From contig JAQGNY010000042.1 of the NCBI GenBank assembly GCA_028293825.1, forward strand, positions 1 to 64,000: a DNA stretch of 64,000 nucleotides, read 5' to 3'. The notes under the pieces were generated by a model. It did no database searches. It had not been told where the DNA came from and saw only the letters and a list, made by a program, of their open reading frames with translations. A program made the translations under genes and the position numbers. The stretch is from Verrucomicrobiaceae bacterium. GTDB lineage: Bacteria; Pseudomonadota; Gammaproteobacteria; Pseudomonadales; CAMLJR01. This document shows, piece after piece, positions 33,909 to 45,400 of the stretch (positions are counted from its first letter, which is position 1; every line of letters begins with the position of its first letter).

Positions 33909-35695
33909 AATTGAAAAACCCATACTCCAGAGAGATCTCGCTGAAAACGTTGAGTCTCAATTCCAGCACACGCTGAAGCTAAACCGACGCACATTTCAGT
34001 TGCGCGCGATCTAGTCTTAATATTGTTAGCTATTATTTCTGCTAAAACCTCATAGGCAAGAATATTAGCTTTGTTGCTCTTCAGCTTTAGCCAATTAATG
34101 AGATCGCTGACACTCGTTAATGCTTCTGCGATTTCATTGAATGCAGGTATCACTGCTTCTTCGTCCGCCAGTAACATCCAACCAACTACATTCTCTATCG
34201 TCGCGTTATCCTGCCAGCGAATTATGGCATACGGGCGGTTTTGCTCCGTTAACAAGATATTTATGTAACGCAAACCGTCAGCATCACCGTCCAACACACA
34301 ACATACTCGATCATGAATTTTCGTAAGCATTCTATGCGTTTCAATAACGCTACTATCTTCGGTGGGTATCAATCCAACTTCCAAGCTTAAATCTCGGTCT
34401 AGATTAGAGTTCCAACCCTCTACCAACATCAGCGATCGTAAAATTGACCTAAGTAAATAAAACTCAGATTTCCCTTCGGGAATAAGCACGGTCGTATGCA
34501 ACAAAGCGCTTAAAACATCTACTCGATTCTGTTGGAATGTTTTTCGTTTCCAGTTAGGCGCTTCTGATGTTAAGGCACAATCCAGAAAAGGTTCTGCTGT
34601 TAATTTTCCTTCGGTATTACGGAGGACCATGACGGAGGTGGGGTCTGCCATGGCGGCAATTGTAGGAGAGTGTGTCGTAATAAATGTTTGCGTGCTCAGG
34701 GCTTGCACTCGTTGAACTAATTGTTTTTGCGTTGCTGGGGGTAGATGTAACTCCGGCTCTTCTAAGGCCAATATAAACTCTTCGCCATCTGCGGCCCTGG
34801 CCCTACCAAGTTCAAGCAATAACATTAATCCCTGCAACGAAATTAGTCCGCTGCCTTGACGTGCTGCGGGAATGCTAACGCCTTGTTCTACGCTAAAGTG
34901 CGCGGATACTGCCTCCATGACGGATCGACTATCCGTAGCTGTCACACGTAGTTGTATGGACGGCGCATTGGGAATACAGCGCCCGATTTCTAAATTCACA
35001 CTATTAATTAATGGCTGAATCCGATGGTCTTGTTCGATAGGTTGTTCAGGACTACGCAACCTATCCCTTTCAGCCAAGATTGCAGTAGAGGGTTGAGCTG
35101 CTGCTGTGCTAACCGTTCTTCGAAAAAGCTCGCTTCCCCATGAAAATATCTTGTCCCAGGTTCTAGAAGCGCGAACAAGAAAAAAACCAAGTTGCTGAAT
35201 AAGTCTAATAGGGATGCCCACAGGAGCATCATCGGAAAACGGATCAATTGGATTGTCATGGTCATGAAAGTACCGAACCACTTCTACACTAAGAGAGTCT
35301 TGATCAAAACGAGCCTGCACACCAATTTGACAACATAAACTCCATTTCAGATTACTCCTCAGAGGATGGACCGCCCCAGTGGACTCATCCAACCACTTCG
35401 GTACTGCCCGCCCCTCTCGAAACCAATCCGAACTAGCGTCAGGATCATCACCTGGGAAGTCGCTAATTGTGGCAACTATTTTAATCCTGTCAGCCGGCTG
35501 GGGATTTGACCCATAAAAATCATGTTCTGTCAGCTCCCGTATCAGGCGATCTCGCCCTAGCAAAAGAGTTAAAGCCTCAATTAAAGTAGTCTTGCCCGTA
35601 TTATTGCCCCCAATCAATACAGGGTGCTTCTTAAATTGAACATTGCCTTCTCTAATACCTCTAAAGTTTTTTATCTTGAGATTAGAAATTTTCAT
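33905..35695 (-). CDS. OLD-family endonuclease (ABC ATPase plus TOPRIM), GajA-type
   Basis: 596 residues. N-terminal ABC ATPase: 'FRGIREGNVQF', Walker A 'GGNNTGKTTLIEALTLLLG' (about residues 29-47), a signature-like 'RQGSGLISLQGLMLLLELG' and Walker B 'FILALEEPELHLPP', then 'TFITTHSP'. The C-terminal TOPRIM domain has 'VLIPEGKSEFYLL' (catalytic Glu) and 'CCVLDGDADGL' (D-x-D). This is the OLD architecture. An OLD gene directly followed by an overlapping UvrD-like helicase defines class 2 OLD/Gabija. Its promoter is probably in the AT-rich 35700-35880; GGAG lies about 11 bases before the ATG. Gabija-like is inferred from architecture, size and order. Confidence 0.88.
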   Translation of the reverse strand: MKISNLKIKNFRGIREGNVQFKKHPVLIGGNNTGKTTLIEALTLLLGRDRLIRELTEHDFYGSNPQPADRIKIVATISDFPGDDPDASSDWFREGRAVPKWLDESTGAVHPLRSNLKWSLCCQIGVQARFDQDSLSVEVVRYFHDHDNPIDPFSDDAPVGIPIRLIQQLGFFLVRASRTWDKIFSWGSELFRRTVSTAAAQPSTAILAERDRLRSPEQPIEQDHRIQPLINSVNLEIGRCIPNAPSIQLRVTATDSRSVMEAVSAHFSVEQGVSIPAARQGSGLISLQGLMLLLELGRARAADGEEFILALEEPELHLPPATQKQLVQRVQALSTQTFITTHSPTIAAMADPTSVMVLRNTEGKLTAEPFLDCALTSEAPNWKRKTFQQNRVDVLSALLHTTVLIPEGKSEFYLLRSILRSLMLVEGWNSNLDRDLSLEVGLIPTEDSSVIETHRMLTKIHDRVCCVLDGDADGLRYINILLTEQNRPYAIIRWQDNATIENVVGWMLLADEEAVIPAFNEIAEALTSVSDLINWLKLKSNKANILAYEVLAEIIANNIKTRSRATEMCVGLASACAGIETQRFQRDLSGVWVFQL

Positions 35696-35887
35696 TATTG
35701 GTTTATCTCCATATATACATGTTTTTCTTATGTGCTAACACAAAAGATACCGTAGCAATATCACTTCACTACACCTTTTTTCTAAACCTTGTTCACTACT
35801 ACCAACATTTCTCAACACATATATTGTTTAGTCAATTAGTCCAAAACTATAAGCCCTCAGTTATCCTTCTAGACTAAAAAAAATCAC

Positions 35888-36970
35888 CTACTCATCGGCA
35901 ACAAACCCCTTCCAATTCCCGGCCATATAATCAACAAACACATGCCCCAAACCCTGCTCTTTTAAATACGCACGCGTAACCGGTCGCTCTATCGATTCAA
36001 ACTGCGGATCGGCTTTAACCCGCTGCGGAAAATCATGATGCAAAACACCACCGCGACCGATCAATACAAAATCAGCGCCGCCATCCAAGCATTGCCGCGC
36101 AGTGGCTGCATCCATAATTTTTCCGGCGACGCCGAGGCGTGTGTTACCGCGTTCTAAATCAGTGAAATAGTCGAGCAGTGTTTTGCCACTATAAGCTTCT
36201 TCATTCGGTTCTTTGAAAACATCCCACAACGACATATCGAGATAATCGAGTTTGCCGTCCGTCATCAGCTGTTGCGCGAGCGTGCGCGCTTCTTCAAGCA
36301 CGATACCGAAGCGCTCTGGTGATAATCGAATACCTAATTGAAAACCGGCATTGGTACGCCGACGAATACCGTCGATTATTTCGATTATTACCCGTGAGCG
36401 ATTTTCAAAAGAGCCGCCGTAACGGTCTTCGCGATTATTCTCCGCATCCAGAAACTGTCCCAATATGTAACCGTGGGCGCCGTGTAATTCCACGCCGTTA
36501 AAACCGGCGCGTTCGGCACGCAATGCGGCAAGAATAAAATCTTCAATCAATTGTTCGACTTCAGCGGTCGATAATACGCGTGCGCCAGTTTCTTCATCAT
36601 TCCACGGTGCATGCGGCGCTTCGCCGATCAGCTCGCGTGGCGAACGACGACCGGCGTGATGCAATTGCACAGCGGACAACGAACCGGCGGTATTAATGCC
36701 TTTAGCCAAACGTTCAAGACCGGGTAAATGTTTATCCGACCAAATACCAAGTTGACCGCTAAATCCTTTGCCCGCTGCTTGCACGTGTGAAGCGCAGGTA
36801 ATCGTCAAGCCGAAGCCGCCCTGCGCGCGCATCGTCAACCAGCGATATTCATCGTCGCTAAGCGTGCCGTCTTCATTGCTTTGCATATTCGTCAACGGCG
36901 CCAACATAAAACGATTGCGCATAGGTTTACCGTGCGCAAAATTTATTGGTTCAAACAATTTGTTGCTCAT
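35888..36970 (-). CDS. Old Yellow Enzyme-family NADH:flavin oxidoreductase
   Basis: 360 residues forming an FMN TIM barrel. 'LMAPLTN'-like 'FMLAPLTNMQSNEDG' near residue 22, 'AVQLHHAGRRSP' with the His pair near residue 105, 'GFNGVELHGAHGYILGQFL' with the H-G-A-H motif, 'NREDRYGGSFENR' and 'DFVLIGRGG' are all present. Such enzymes reduce activated C=C bonds; the substrate is unknown. It lies directly after the AT-rich defence segment and was probably the right-hand neighbour of the SDR gene before insertion, but that is inference. Confidence 0.92.
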   Translation of the reverse strand: MSNKLFEPINFAHGKPMRNRFMLAPLTNMQSNEDGTLSDDEYRWLTMRAQGGFGLTITCASHVQAAGKGFSGQLGIWSDKHLPGLERLAKGINTAGSLSAVQLHHAGRRSPRELIGEAPHAPWNDEETGARVLSTAEVEQLIEDFILAALRAERAGFNGVELHGAHGYILGQFLDAENNREDRYGGSFENRSRVIIEIIDGIRRRTNAGFQLGIRLSPERFGIVLEEARTLAQQLMTDGKLDYLDMSLWDVFKEPNEEAYSGKTLLDYFTDLERGNTRLGVAGKIMDAATARQCLDGGADFVLIGRGGVLHHDFPQRVKADPQFESIERPVTRAYLKEQGLGHVFVDYMAGNWKGFVADE

Positions 36971-37043
36971 TTGCTTACCTCTTACCGCATCTCGCCAACA
37001 GAAAGTATCCGACCGTAAATTTATCGATAATGTTCAAGTCGCG

Positions 37044-39461
37044 TCACGGCACAAACTCCACACGCACATCTCGTTCTGCACTCATTCCACGATCATCTAC
37101 CACACGCAACGCATACCAGCCGCTATGCTCCGGTCGCCACGCATACGCGCGCTGTGCCGGATTCCGGCCGATAAAACTATTGCCGGCAAACCAGAATAAA
37201 TCTTTTACACCGCCGCCGACGGTTGCTTGCAGCGCGATATTTTCGGTCGGGCGCGAATCGCGCAAGGTGTAAACCACATCGCGCAATGGCGACGTAAATT
37301 GCGGGGCATCGGCGAATTGCGTCGCGCCACAATTTTGCTTGGGCGGTACGCGGCGTGGCATGCCGGCTTCGCGAAATAATCGCAACATATCGGATGACCA
37401 GTATTCGAAAACTTCGGTGCGCGTCGCATCGTTTTGATTTTGTGTGCAGGTGGGTTTTCCGTTGGCTACATCGAATTGCACCGGGCGATGCAGCGTGCTG
37501 ACTTTGATGGGCGATTTACCGGGGATGTACCAGGTCGTTTCGGTGCGTGGGCAATACGCGTTGGGTAAATCGCCGCTGGCTGCACATACATCGACACGCG
37601 CTAAACCGGCTGGTGGTTTTGCATCGTCGTTCCGCGCCAGTTCCGGGCGCACTAACACCATTGCATCGGCGATATGAAAAAATAATGGCGCGGCGGTATC
37701 GATGCCGACAAATGCGGGGTTGCCGCTGCCGTCGAAATTACCGACCCATACTGCGAGTACATAACGGCCGATAGCGCCGACAGTCCACGCATCACGAAAA
37801 CCCCATGAAGTACCGGTTTTCCATGCAATCGGTAAGCGTTGATTCGGTGAAAAACTTAAATCGGTATCGGGCCGTACGTTGTGGCGCAGCATATCGACGA
37901 CGATGTAGCTCGCCTCCTCGCTCAATAAACGCGGGCCGGATTTTTTCTCATCGTTCTGTAAATAACGAATCGGTTTTAATTCGCCGCGATTGCTGAGCAT
38001 GGCGTACAGCGAGACCAATTCTTCCATTGTCACTTCGCCCCCGCCAAGCACCAGCGATAGGCCGTAATGTTGTTCCGATTGCATTTGCGCAATGCCGGCG
38101 CTTTTCAAAAATTGATACAGGCCGGGATTTTTCAATTGCGAGGCGACCCACACCGCCGGAATATTGCGGCTGCGTACCAATGCATCTTGCGCGGTGATCG
38201 GTCCGACAAAACGGCCATCGAAATTTTCCGGCGAGAATGGGCCGAATGCGGTCGGCGCATCCTTTAATACGGTCAGCGGATGCAATAAACCTTGATCGAG
38301 AGCGAGGCCGTAAATAAATGGTTTTAATGTTGAGCCCGGCGAGCGCTTCGCCAAGACGCCGTTAACTTGACCGTCGATTTTTTCAGAAAAATAATTCGCT
38401 GAACCGACCCACGCTTTTACGCTCATATCGCGCGTATCGAGCAACATTGCCACGGCGTTGTGCACGCCGTTTTCTGAGCGCTGCGCTAAATAATTTTTCA
38501 TTTGCCGTTCGAGCAGGCGTTGTAATGAGCCGTCGAGCGTCGTATCGACATGCGCGGATAGATCGGTACGTTCAATGACGAGATCGGTAAAGTGCGGCGC
38601 AAGAAATGGCAGCTCGCCGGCACTGCGCATCGGTAACGGCATCGATGCAAGTTGCACATCGGCTTCGCTGACCGCAAATTTTTTCTGCCAGCGTTTAAAT
38701 AAACGCGTGCGCGCGGCAATTAACGATGTCGATTGTGCGAATTTGCCGGAACGTAAATTCGGTTGCTGCGGAATGACGGCGAGCGTCAGTATTTGTTGCA
38801 GCGTTAATTGTGCCGGCGTTTTGCCGAAATAAATCAAACTCGCAGCGCCAACGCCTTGCACGTTGCCGCCATACGGCGCGAGATTTAAATACGCTTCGAG
38901 TAAATCGTGTTTGCTGTAACGCGCCTCCAACCAAATCGCCGCCGCGACCTGACGCAATTTGCCACCCGGTGTGCGCGTATTTAATGAATACATTAAACGC
39001 GCGAGTTGCATTGTCAGTGTCGAGCCGCCTTGCCGATTTTCGTGCGCGTACGTGCGCACTGCGCCACGCAACAACGACACTGGATTGAAACCGGGATGAA
39101 ACGAAAACCAGCGGTCTTCCTGCAGTTTTACTGCAGCAATTAATGGCGGTGAGATTTGTTCGAGCGGCGTCCACAACCGGTATTGATCGTCGATGGCAAG
39201 CGTCAAACGCAGTAACTCACCATCGGCGGAATAAATAGCGTGAGAGGACGGTGCGAATTGTAAAAGTGGTGGATGGGGCCAGAGGCGAAAAACTAACAAC
39301 AAAATTGTAAGAAAACATATTGTGCCAGCGATTCGCCGCCCAGCTCGAAAACTTGCGACGACACGCCATAAATATATCCATGTAGGCGCGTGGTCGGCAT
39401 CTATGCCGCCCGCGGTCTGCGCAAGCTTCCGGGCAGGCCGACTCGCTCGAAAATATTTCAT
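37044..39461 (-). CDS. pbpC: Penicillin-binding protein 1C
   Basis: The start is ATG 39461, four bases after the alpha-2-macroglobulin stop; the open frame before it lies inside that gene. 805 residues. One membrane helix ('GTICFLTILLLVFRLWP'), a GT51 transglycosylase domain ('LQEDRWFSFHPG', 'RQGGSTLTMQLAR'), a transpeptidase domain with S-T-L-K (Ser377), S-R-N and 'KTGTS', and a C-terminal BiPBP domain. It polymerises and perhaps cross-links peptidoglycan in the periplasm. PbpC and the bacterial alpha-2-macroglobulin are a conserved pair, proposed to repair the wall where a trapped foreign protease has entered. Confidence 0.96.
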   Translation of the reverse strand: MKYFRASRPARKLAQTAGGIDADHAPTWIYLWRVVASFRAGRRIAGTICFLTILLLVFRLWPHPPLLQFAPSSHAIYSADGELLRLTLAIDDQYRLWTPLEQISPPLIAAVKLQEDRWFSFHPGFNPVSLLRGAVRTYAHENRQGGSTLTMQLARLMYSLNTRTPGGKLRQVAAAIWLEARYSKHDLLEAYLNLAPYGGNVQGVGAASLIYFGKTPAQLTLQQILTLAVIPQQPNLRSGKFAQSTSLIAARTRLFKRWQKKFAVSEADVQLASMPLPMRSAGELPFLAPHFTDLVIERTDLSAHVDTTLDGSLQRLLERQMKNYLAQRSENGVHNAVAMLLDTRDMSVKAWVGSANYFSEKIDGQVNGVLAKRSPGSTLKPFIYGLALDQGLLHPLTVLKDAPTAFGPFSPENFDGRFVGPITAQDALVRSRNIPAVWVASQLKNPGLYQFLKSAGIAQMQSEQHYGLSLVLGGGEVTMEELVSLYAMLSNRGELKPIRYLQNDEKKSGPRLLSEEASYIVVDMLRHNVRPDTDLSFSPNQRLPIAWKTGTSWGFRDAWTVGAIGRYVLAVWVGNFDGSGNPAFVGIDTAAPLFFHIADAMVLVRPELARNDDAKPPAGLARVDVCAASGDLPNAYCPRTETTWYIPGKSPIKVSTLHRPVQFDVANGKPTCTQNQNDATRTEVFEYWSSDMLRLFREAGMPRRVPPKQNCGATQFADAPQFTSPLRDVVYTLRDSRPTENIALQATVGGGVKDLFWFAGNSFIGRNPAQRAYAWRPEHSGWYALRVVDDRGMSAERDVRVEFVP

Positions 39462-39465
39462 GACT

Positions 39466-42400
39466 TTATTTAGCCGGTGTAATCGACAATTTGCCGCCCA
39501 AGCCGCGTGCGTATAACTCGCGGTGATACATGCCTTCCGCGTACGGCGCTGGCGTTTGGAATTCACCGACATTGGTAGCGCGCACGCGATACACAAATGT
39601 CGCGACATCGCGATTTAAATAACCGTACAGCACCATGCGATCGTCGCGCACTTCCGCGAACTGTGGATGCCAACTCGATTGCGCCGCGACACCAATCGGC
39701 AATGCGGTTGGAGCCGGTGCGGCTTCATCGACATTTGCAGTTGGATCGACCGCAACGGCCCGTTCGATAACCGGCTCGATACCACCCGGTAATAAATCGA
39801 CGACAGCAATTTGGCCGGCGTTGTCGCGATCAACAGTACGCAAACGCAGACGCACTAAAAATTCCGCGCCGACATCGACACTGCTAATCGCGTTGCCTTT
39901 CAAATCCAAATAGTCGCGTTGAATTTCCAAACCTTCGCGCGCCTCGGTGGCCGGTTGCGTGCGATCGAAACCGCTTTCAACCACCGAATAAAACGCCGGC
40001 AGATTACCTTCTCGATTGAACTGCACGCTTTTTGCGTCAATACCAATGGCTGCTTTCGCAATTAATCCGGCAGGCAGCGGTAATGCTTTGGCGTTGCCGG
40101 CTGCATCGACTTCCGCAATCGCTAGCGTACCGCCCTGCTCCGCCGCCGCACTCGCGTAGCTTTCCAGTGCGAGTAGCAGATACGCAGCCGACAATGAACT
40201 GTAACGGTTGCCGGAAATTTGTTTACCCATGTTATCGAGCACAGTCGCCGGCACCGCGCGCAATTGCGACGGGAATTGTTTGGCGATGATGTAAAGCAAT
40301 TGCGAATCGTGAATCAGCGCATCGTAATAATCGCCGTGCGCGATCGGATCGAGCGCTGGATTTTTCACATCTTGCGACCAATTGACGTGTTTGATTATTT
40401 TTTCCGCCAGATCGGTTTTTTGCAGCAAGCGATAACTGCCGGCAACATAGGCAGCCGTTAAATCGTTCGGCCATTCCTTCGCGTAACGTGCATCGAGTTC
40501 ATGCTGCAACGTGCCGAGCAATTCGCTGGTAACGACGCCTTGTCGCGTCAGCAAATAAATTGCATAGGCACGCGCGCGCATGTCATCAAGCGAATCACCG
40601 CGCGGACCTGCTTCGCGGCGCAGCCAGCTGTTCGCGTTGGCGAGCACATCCGCAGGTACGTTACGACCGCGTTCTTTGGCTTCCAGCAGGAAGTGAATCG
40701 CGTAAATCGACGGCCACGGCGCCACTTCCGTGGTCGATGACCATAAGCCGAAACCGCCCTCGTCGTTTTGGCGCGTGCGCAGTGTTTTGATTAATTCGTC
40801 AAAACTATTTTCCGGTTTATTCGCATCTATTATTTTTCCCAACTCGGGATGTGCACCCAACAATAATGCTGGCATCCCCATGCTGACTAATTGCTCGGTG
40901 CACGAGTATGGATAATTGGCGAGATACGCGGACAGACCGCTCGACCATGCCAGCGGCGAATAGCCGTACACCGCGTGCACATCGCGATATTCCTTGTATA
41001 AATCGCGGCTGAGTTTAAGCGTTAGTTTGTCGCGGGTCTGACGATCGGCTGTAGTTTGCACGCGATAGGTTGACGCTGGCCGTACACTCAGGCTTTCCGT
41101 GGCGTTTACTTTTTTATCGACGCCTTTGTCATTAATCGTGGCGACGAATTTAATTTCCGCTGCGCCGAGTGCATCGGTCGCTTTCAAACGCAATTGCGCG
41201 ACGCCTTCTTTTTGCTCGGCAATGGTCAACTTGATTTGCTTGTCGCCGATCACCGTTAAACCGGGCGATGTAATTGCTTGAAGATTGATTGGCGACGCGC
41301 TGCCTTTCACATTATTGAAAATGGAAACGCTGACATTGAATTCATCACCGGTCGCGACCATTGCCGGCAAATTCGGCGACAGAATTAAATCGCCGCGTAC
41401 CTCACTGCCGCCTTCGTATACACCGATGGTTTGCGCCGAAACGGCCACTGCAAAAATATGCAGCTTGCCGTTGTAGTAGTCCGGCACGGTGTAATGCAAA
41501 TCCTTGCCGCTCGCATCGACATCGACAATGCCCGACCAATACGCGGTGGGCGGACGATTCTTGCGCTTGAAAGGATTAACGTGACGACCGAGCGACGCAT
41601 CGCCATCACCGCCGGGGGCAGCGGCATTCAGCAATTGCTGAAATTCCGGCAGAATTAAATCGAGAATCTGCGCTGTGCGCACATCGAGCATGCGTTTCTG
41701 GAAGAAGAATGAAAGCGGTTCAGGCTTCTTGTAACCCGCGACTTGCAGAATACCTTCATCAATAGCGAACACGACAACGCGCGACGGTTTTTCCGTGCTG
41801 ACGTGCAGCTTCAAATCCTGACCGGGTTTTACCAGTGGCAACGCCTCGACTTTAACCGGCTCGGTGCGATGTTGCAGCGACACCGCAAATGGCATCACGC
41901 CATACGACAGTGGACTCATAAAAATTTCATCGGACGATGGATCGCGCAGAAATTGCACGCTGACGTAACCGTTGCCTTCGAAATCATCCGGCAATTTAAT
42001 TTTCTGCACCGAGCTGGTCGTGCTCGTTTTAAACCAGATGTGTTGGTACACCTTGTCGCGTTCGATAGTAATTAAACCCGAACCGATATACGGCGCTTGA
42101 ATGCTGAGTTCAATGGTATCGCCGGGCTCATATTCTTTTTTATCGAGCTTGATTTGCAGCTCGGCATTGCGTTCGAGCGAACGGCTGAGATTGGCCGCGC
42201 CGACTACGCTGTATTCGAGGCGATTTAACTCAAGGCCGTCTTTATCGCGCAGCACCAGCGAAAAATCGCCGGCCTCGCTGGTCGGCAATTCGATGTCGCT
42301 GCCATTGGCTGCGAGCGCGAGCGGTTTGGTATCGCGCACGATATCTTTGCGCCGCGATTGATAGCGATAGGTGCCGTTATTTTGTTTGGTCAGCACCGAC

Positions 42401-45400
42401 ACGAATTTGCGTTGTACCCACTCCTGCTTGATATCGGCGAGTGCAATGCCATTTAATTTTTGATCGACCGCGAGCCAACGACTTGCGTGTTTGCTATCGC
42501 GTTGCAAATAACCAAGTTCTTCCTCGGCTTTTACGCCGACTAAATACGGCGCGCTCGACACCAATGCCGCGCTGAATGCGGCGACGTTGCGCCCGCCTTC
42601 GGCTTCAAACGCACGCGCGAGAATCGACAATCGATACGTCGCGCGTTCGAACCGCGTTAAATTCAAATCGAATTTCGCATCGCCATTATCGTCCGTCGTC
42701 GCTGGCGCCAACGTGTCGCTATACGATTCGTTTAATTTGGTGCGATCGAAGAATACGTAATCGCGATAGCGTGCAAATGCCGGCACCGCTGGTGTGATTT
42801 TCATTTCCGCTTCGACGCGACGATTTGCCGCTGGCGCGCCGAATAATTGCATCGCTTTTACGCGCGCTTGAATTTGATCCGGTGTCAGCCAGCCATCGGC
42901 GGGTTGATCGCTCAACTGCGCGCTGACTTTCATCCGGTCCGGTTCGAATTCCTGCACGCGCACGGACGTACTGCCGAGCAGAATTTTGCGGTCTTCGTTT
43001 TTAACCAGATATAGCGACACTTGATAATGACCGGTCGGCGAACTCGGCTGCGTCGACCAATTTAATTCTTCGAATCCCGCTTTACCGAGCTGCATTTTTT
43101 GTCGCAACAATGTCATGCCGCGCGGATCGGTAACTTCTGCTTCAACCGGAATGCCGTCGAGCGCGGCGCGCCAATCCTGTGTGCGCACGATGGTGCCGAT
43201 ATGCACATTTTCGCCGGGACGATAAATACCGCGATCGGAAAATAAAAATGCGGAGAGTCGATTGGCATCGCGATTATTTTCGATACCGCCGATATCGAAA
43301 CGCGATAAATTTAACTGGCGGTCACCGCGATTGAGCGGCAGAAAGGAAATGTCGCCGTCTTTTTCGGCGGTAAATAACAGCGGCGTTTTATCGCGCAGTA
43401 ATTTATCGACCGGCGCGAAACGCGCTTTGCCGTTGGCATCGCTGGTCTGCGTTTGCACCGCCAAACCGTTGCGGCCGAGCAAATCGATTTTTACGCCGGC
43501 GACTGGCAGGCCGGTGTGAATCGATTGCACGAATACCACTTGGCTGCCGTCGAGTTCGCGCTTAACCAATAAACCCAAATCGGTGATGACGACGAGGCGC
43601 GTATCGTTTTGATCGTAATTCGATTCGCCGTATTCGCTGGCACCCTGATCGTATTCGCCCTCACCGCCCTCGCCCGATTCCGCATCGCGAGAGTCTTGTT
43701 GCGTGTCTGCGTCTTCGTCGGCCGCAGCACTGTCGGCGTCGGGTTGCGCTTCGGTCATCTTGATTAAAAATATGCCGTAGCGCGAATGCGATTTGTCTTT
43801 CAGATAAGCGCCGAGATCGATGCTGTCGTAAACCGGTTTGCCCGGACCTTGTACGACTAATTTGCGTTTTTCGATAAAGCGTTCGACCAGGCGATCGCTG
43901 GTGACGCTGCTCATATTCGGTTTGGCGAACGGGCCGAAATTTACATCGACCAATTGATGCAATTGATTCGCCAGCAAACGACCCACTTCGATTTGTACGC
44001 CATCGACACCGCGCGCCATGAAACCGATTTTGCGTTCGCCGGATAACGATAAAATTGCGCCGTCGCCCAACATATTCAGCGCGCGCGGATACGGTTGCAC
44101 CTGCACGATATTGGTAAATGGTTTACCGGATTGCGAGCCGCCGACCGCTTGCACACCTTCCGCAACTTCAACATAGACAGAGCGGCCAACCGGCGCGTGA
44201 AATTTAAAACTGTGCAGCGATTGCGCAGCGTCTTCGCCGGGAATTTGTTCGAGCGGCAGCGCTTCGGATTGCGCGATGATGTCCTTGCCGATTTCCGTTT
44301 TGCTCCAGGCGTACAAGTATTTTTTCTCGGCCTCTTTGGCACCGGGTCGATACGCCGGCAGCAACCATGCCTTCACTTTATTTTTCAGCGCATCGCCGGC
44401 CAATGGTGCCGAGCTTTCTAACAGCAACACTTGTTCGGGCTCGAAATGCTCGTTATCGACCAGCGTCATGCTGAGGTTCGGAAACTGCAAACTGAAGCGA
44501 CCCGGTACGGTAATGCTGCTTTCGATTTTTGCAGGCGTGCCATCGCCGCCGCGCGCGCTGCGAATCCCTTTATCGAGCGTCAGCAACATGCGCGTATCTT
44601 CGCGCGGCAACTGCAATGTGCGCGAATGGATGTAGGCGTTTAAACGCTGCTTGTCGTACGTCACCGCGAAGCCGGTGGCGTCGGCATTTAAGCCTAAAAA
44701 TGTCGCATCTTTTGCGAGCGTGATGGCGATGCGCTTTTCGAAATCGGCGGTTTCAACCGGATGACTGAAATGAATCGACGCAACCAGTTTCTTTAATTGC
44801 GGATCGACCGGGTCTTGATAAAACTCGTTACTGACAACTGTTGTAGTGAACGGCGCGCTTTGAAATGAAAAGTCATAGGTATCGAGACGAACCTGTGGCG
44901 CGAAAAATTTCTTCTTGTCGAAATCGACAGTGAACGATGCACCGACCGGCCAATCGTTCGCCGGTTGAAATACTAATTTTTTATCGTCTTCCCAACGCCA
45001 ACTGCCGGCGATATTCGGCGACATCGAAATTCCGGATTTAACCGGCTGGCCGATTGCGCTGAGTGGCGCGGCGGAATCGCTGAATTGCACGACGAGCGGT
45101 TGAATAACGTATTTGGCTTTTACATCGTCCCACACCGTTAACGGCGGCGCGGTGTAACTGAACGTGGTTTCAACCGGCTTCGGCCGCAATTGATACCAGC
45201 GATAGCCGGCGAAACTCGCGGCGACAATGGCAATGCAGGCGACGAATATACTCGCGCTGCGTTTTGGATTGGCTTTGCAATGCGACCAGAGTTGCGAGGA
45301 TTTTGCACTACACCATTGCATCCATGTGGGCGACTGCCATTGCCAGCGGCCGAATAATGCGCCGAGTACGGCAGCAATCAAACGAGCGAGTAAACGAAAC

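Noticed and set aside
33905-35695. Possible PARIS or Septu system instead of Gabija
   Set aside because: PARIS splits ATPase and TOPRIM into two genes, and Septu pairs an ATPase with an HNH nuclease; here one chain has ATPase plus TOPRIM and the partner is a UvrD-like helicase.
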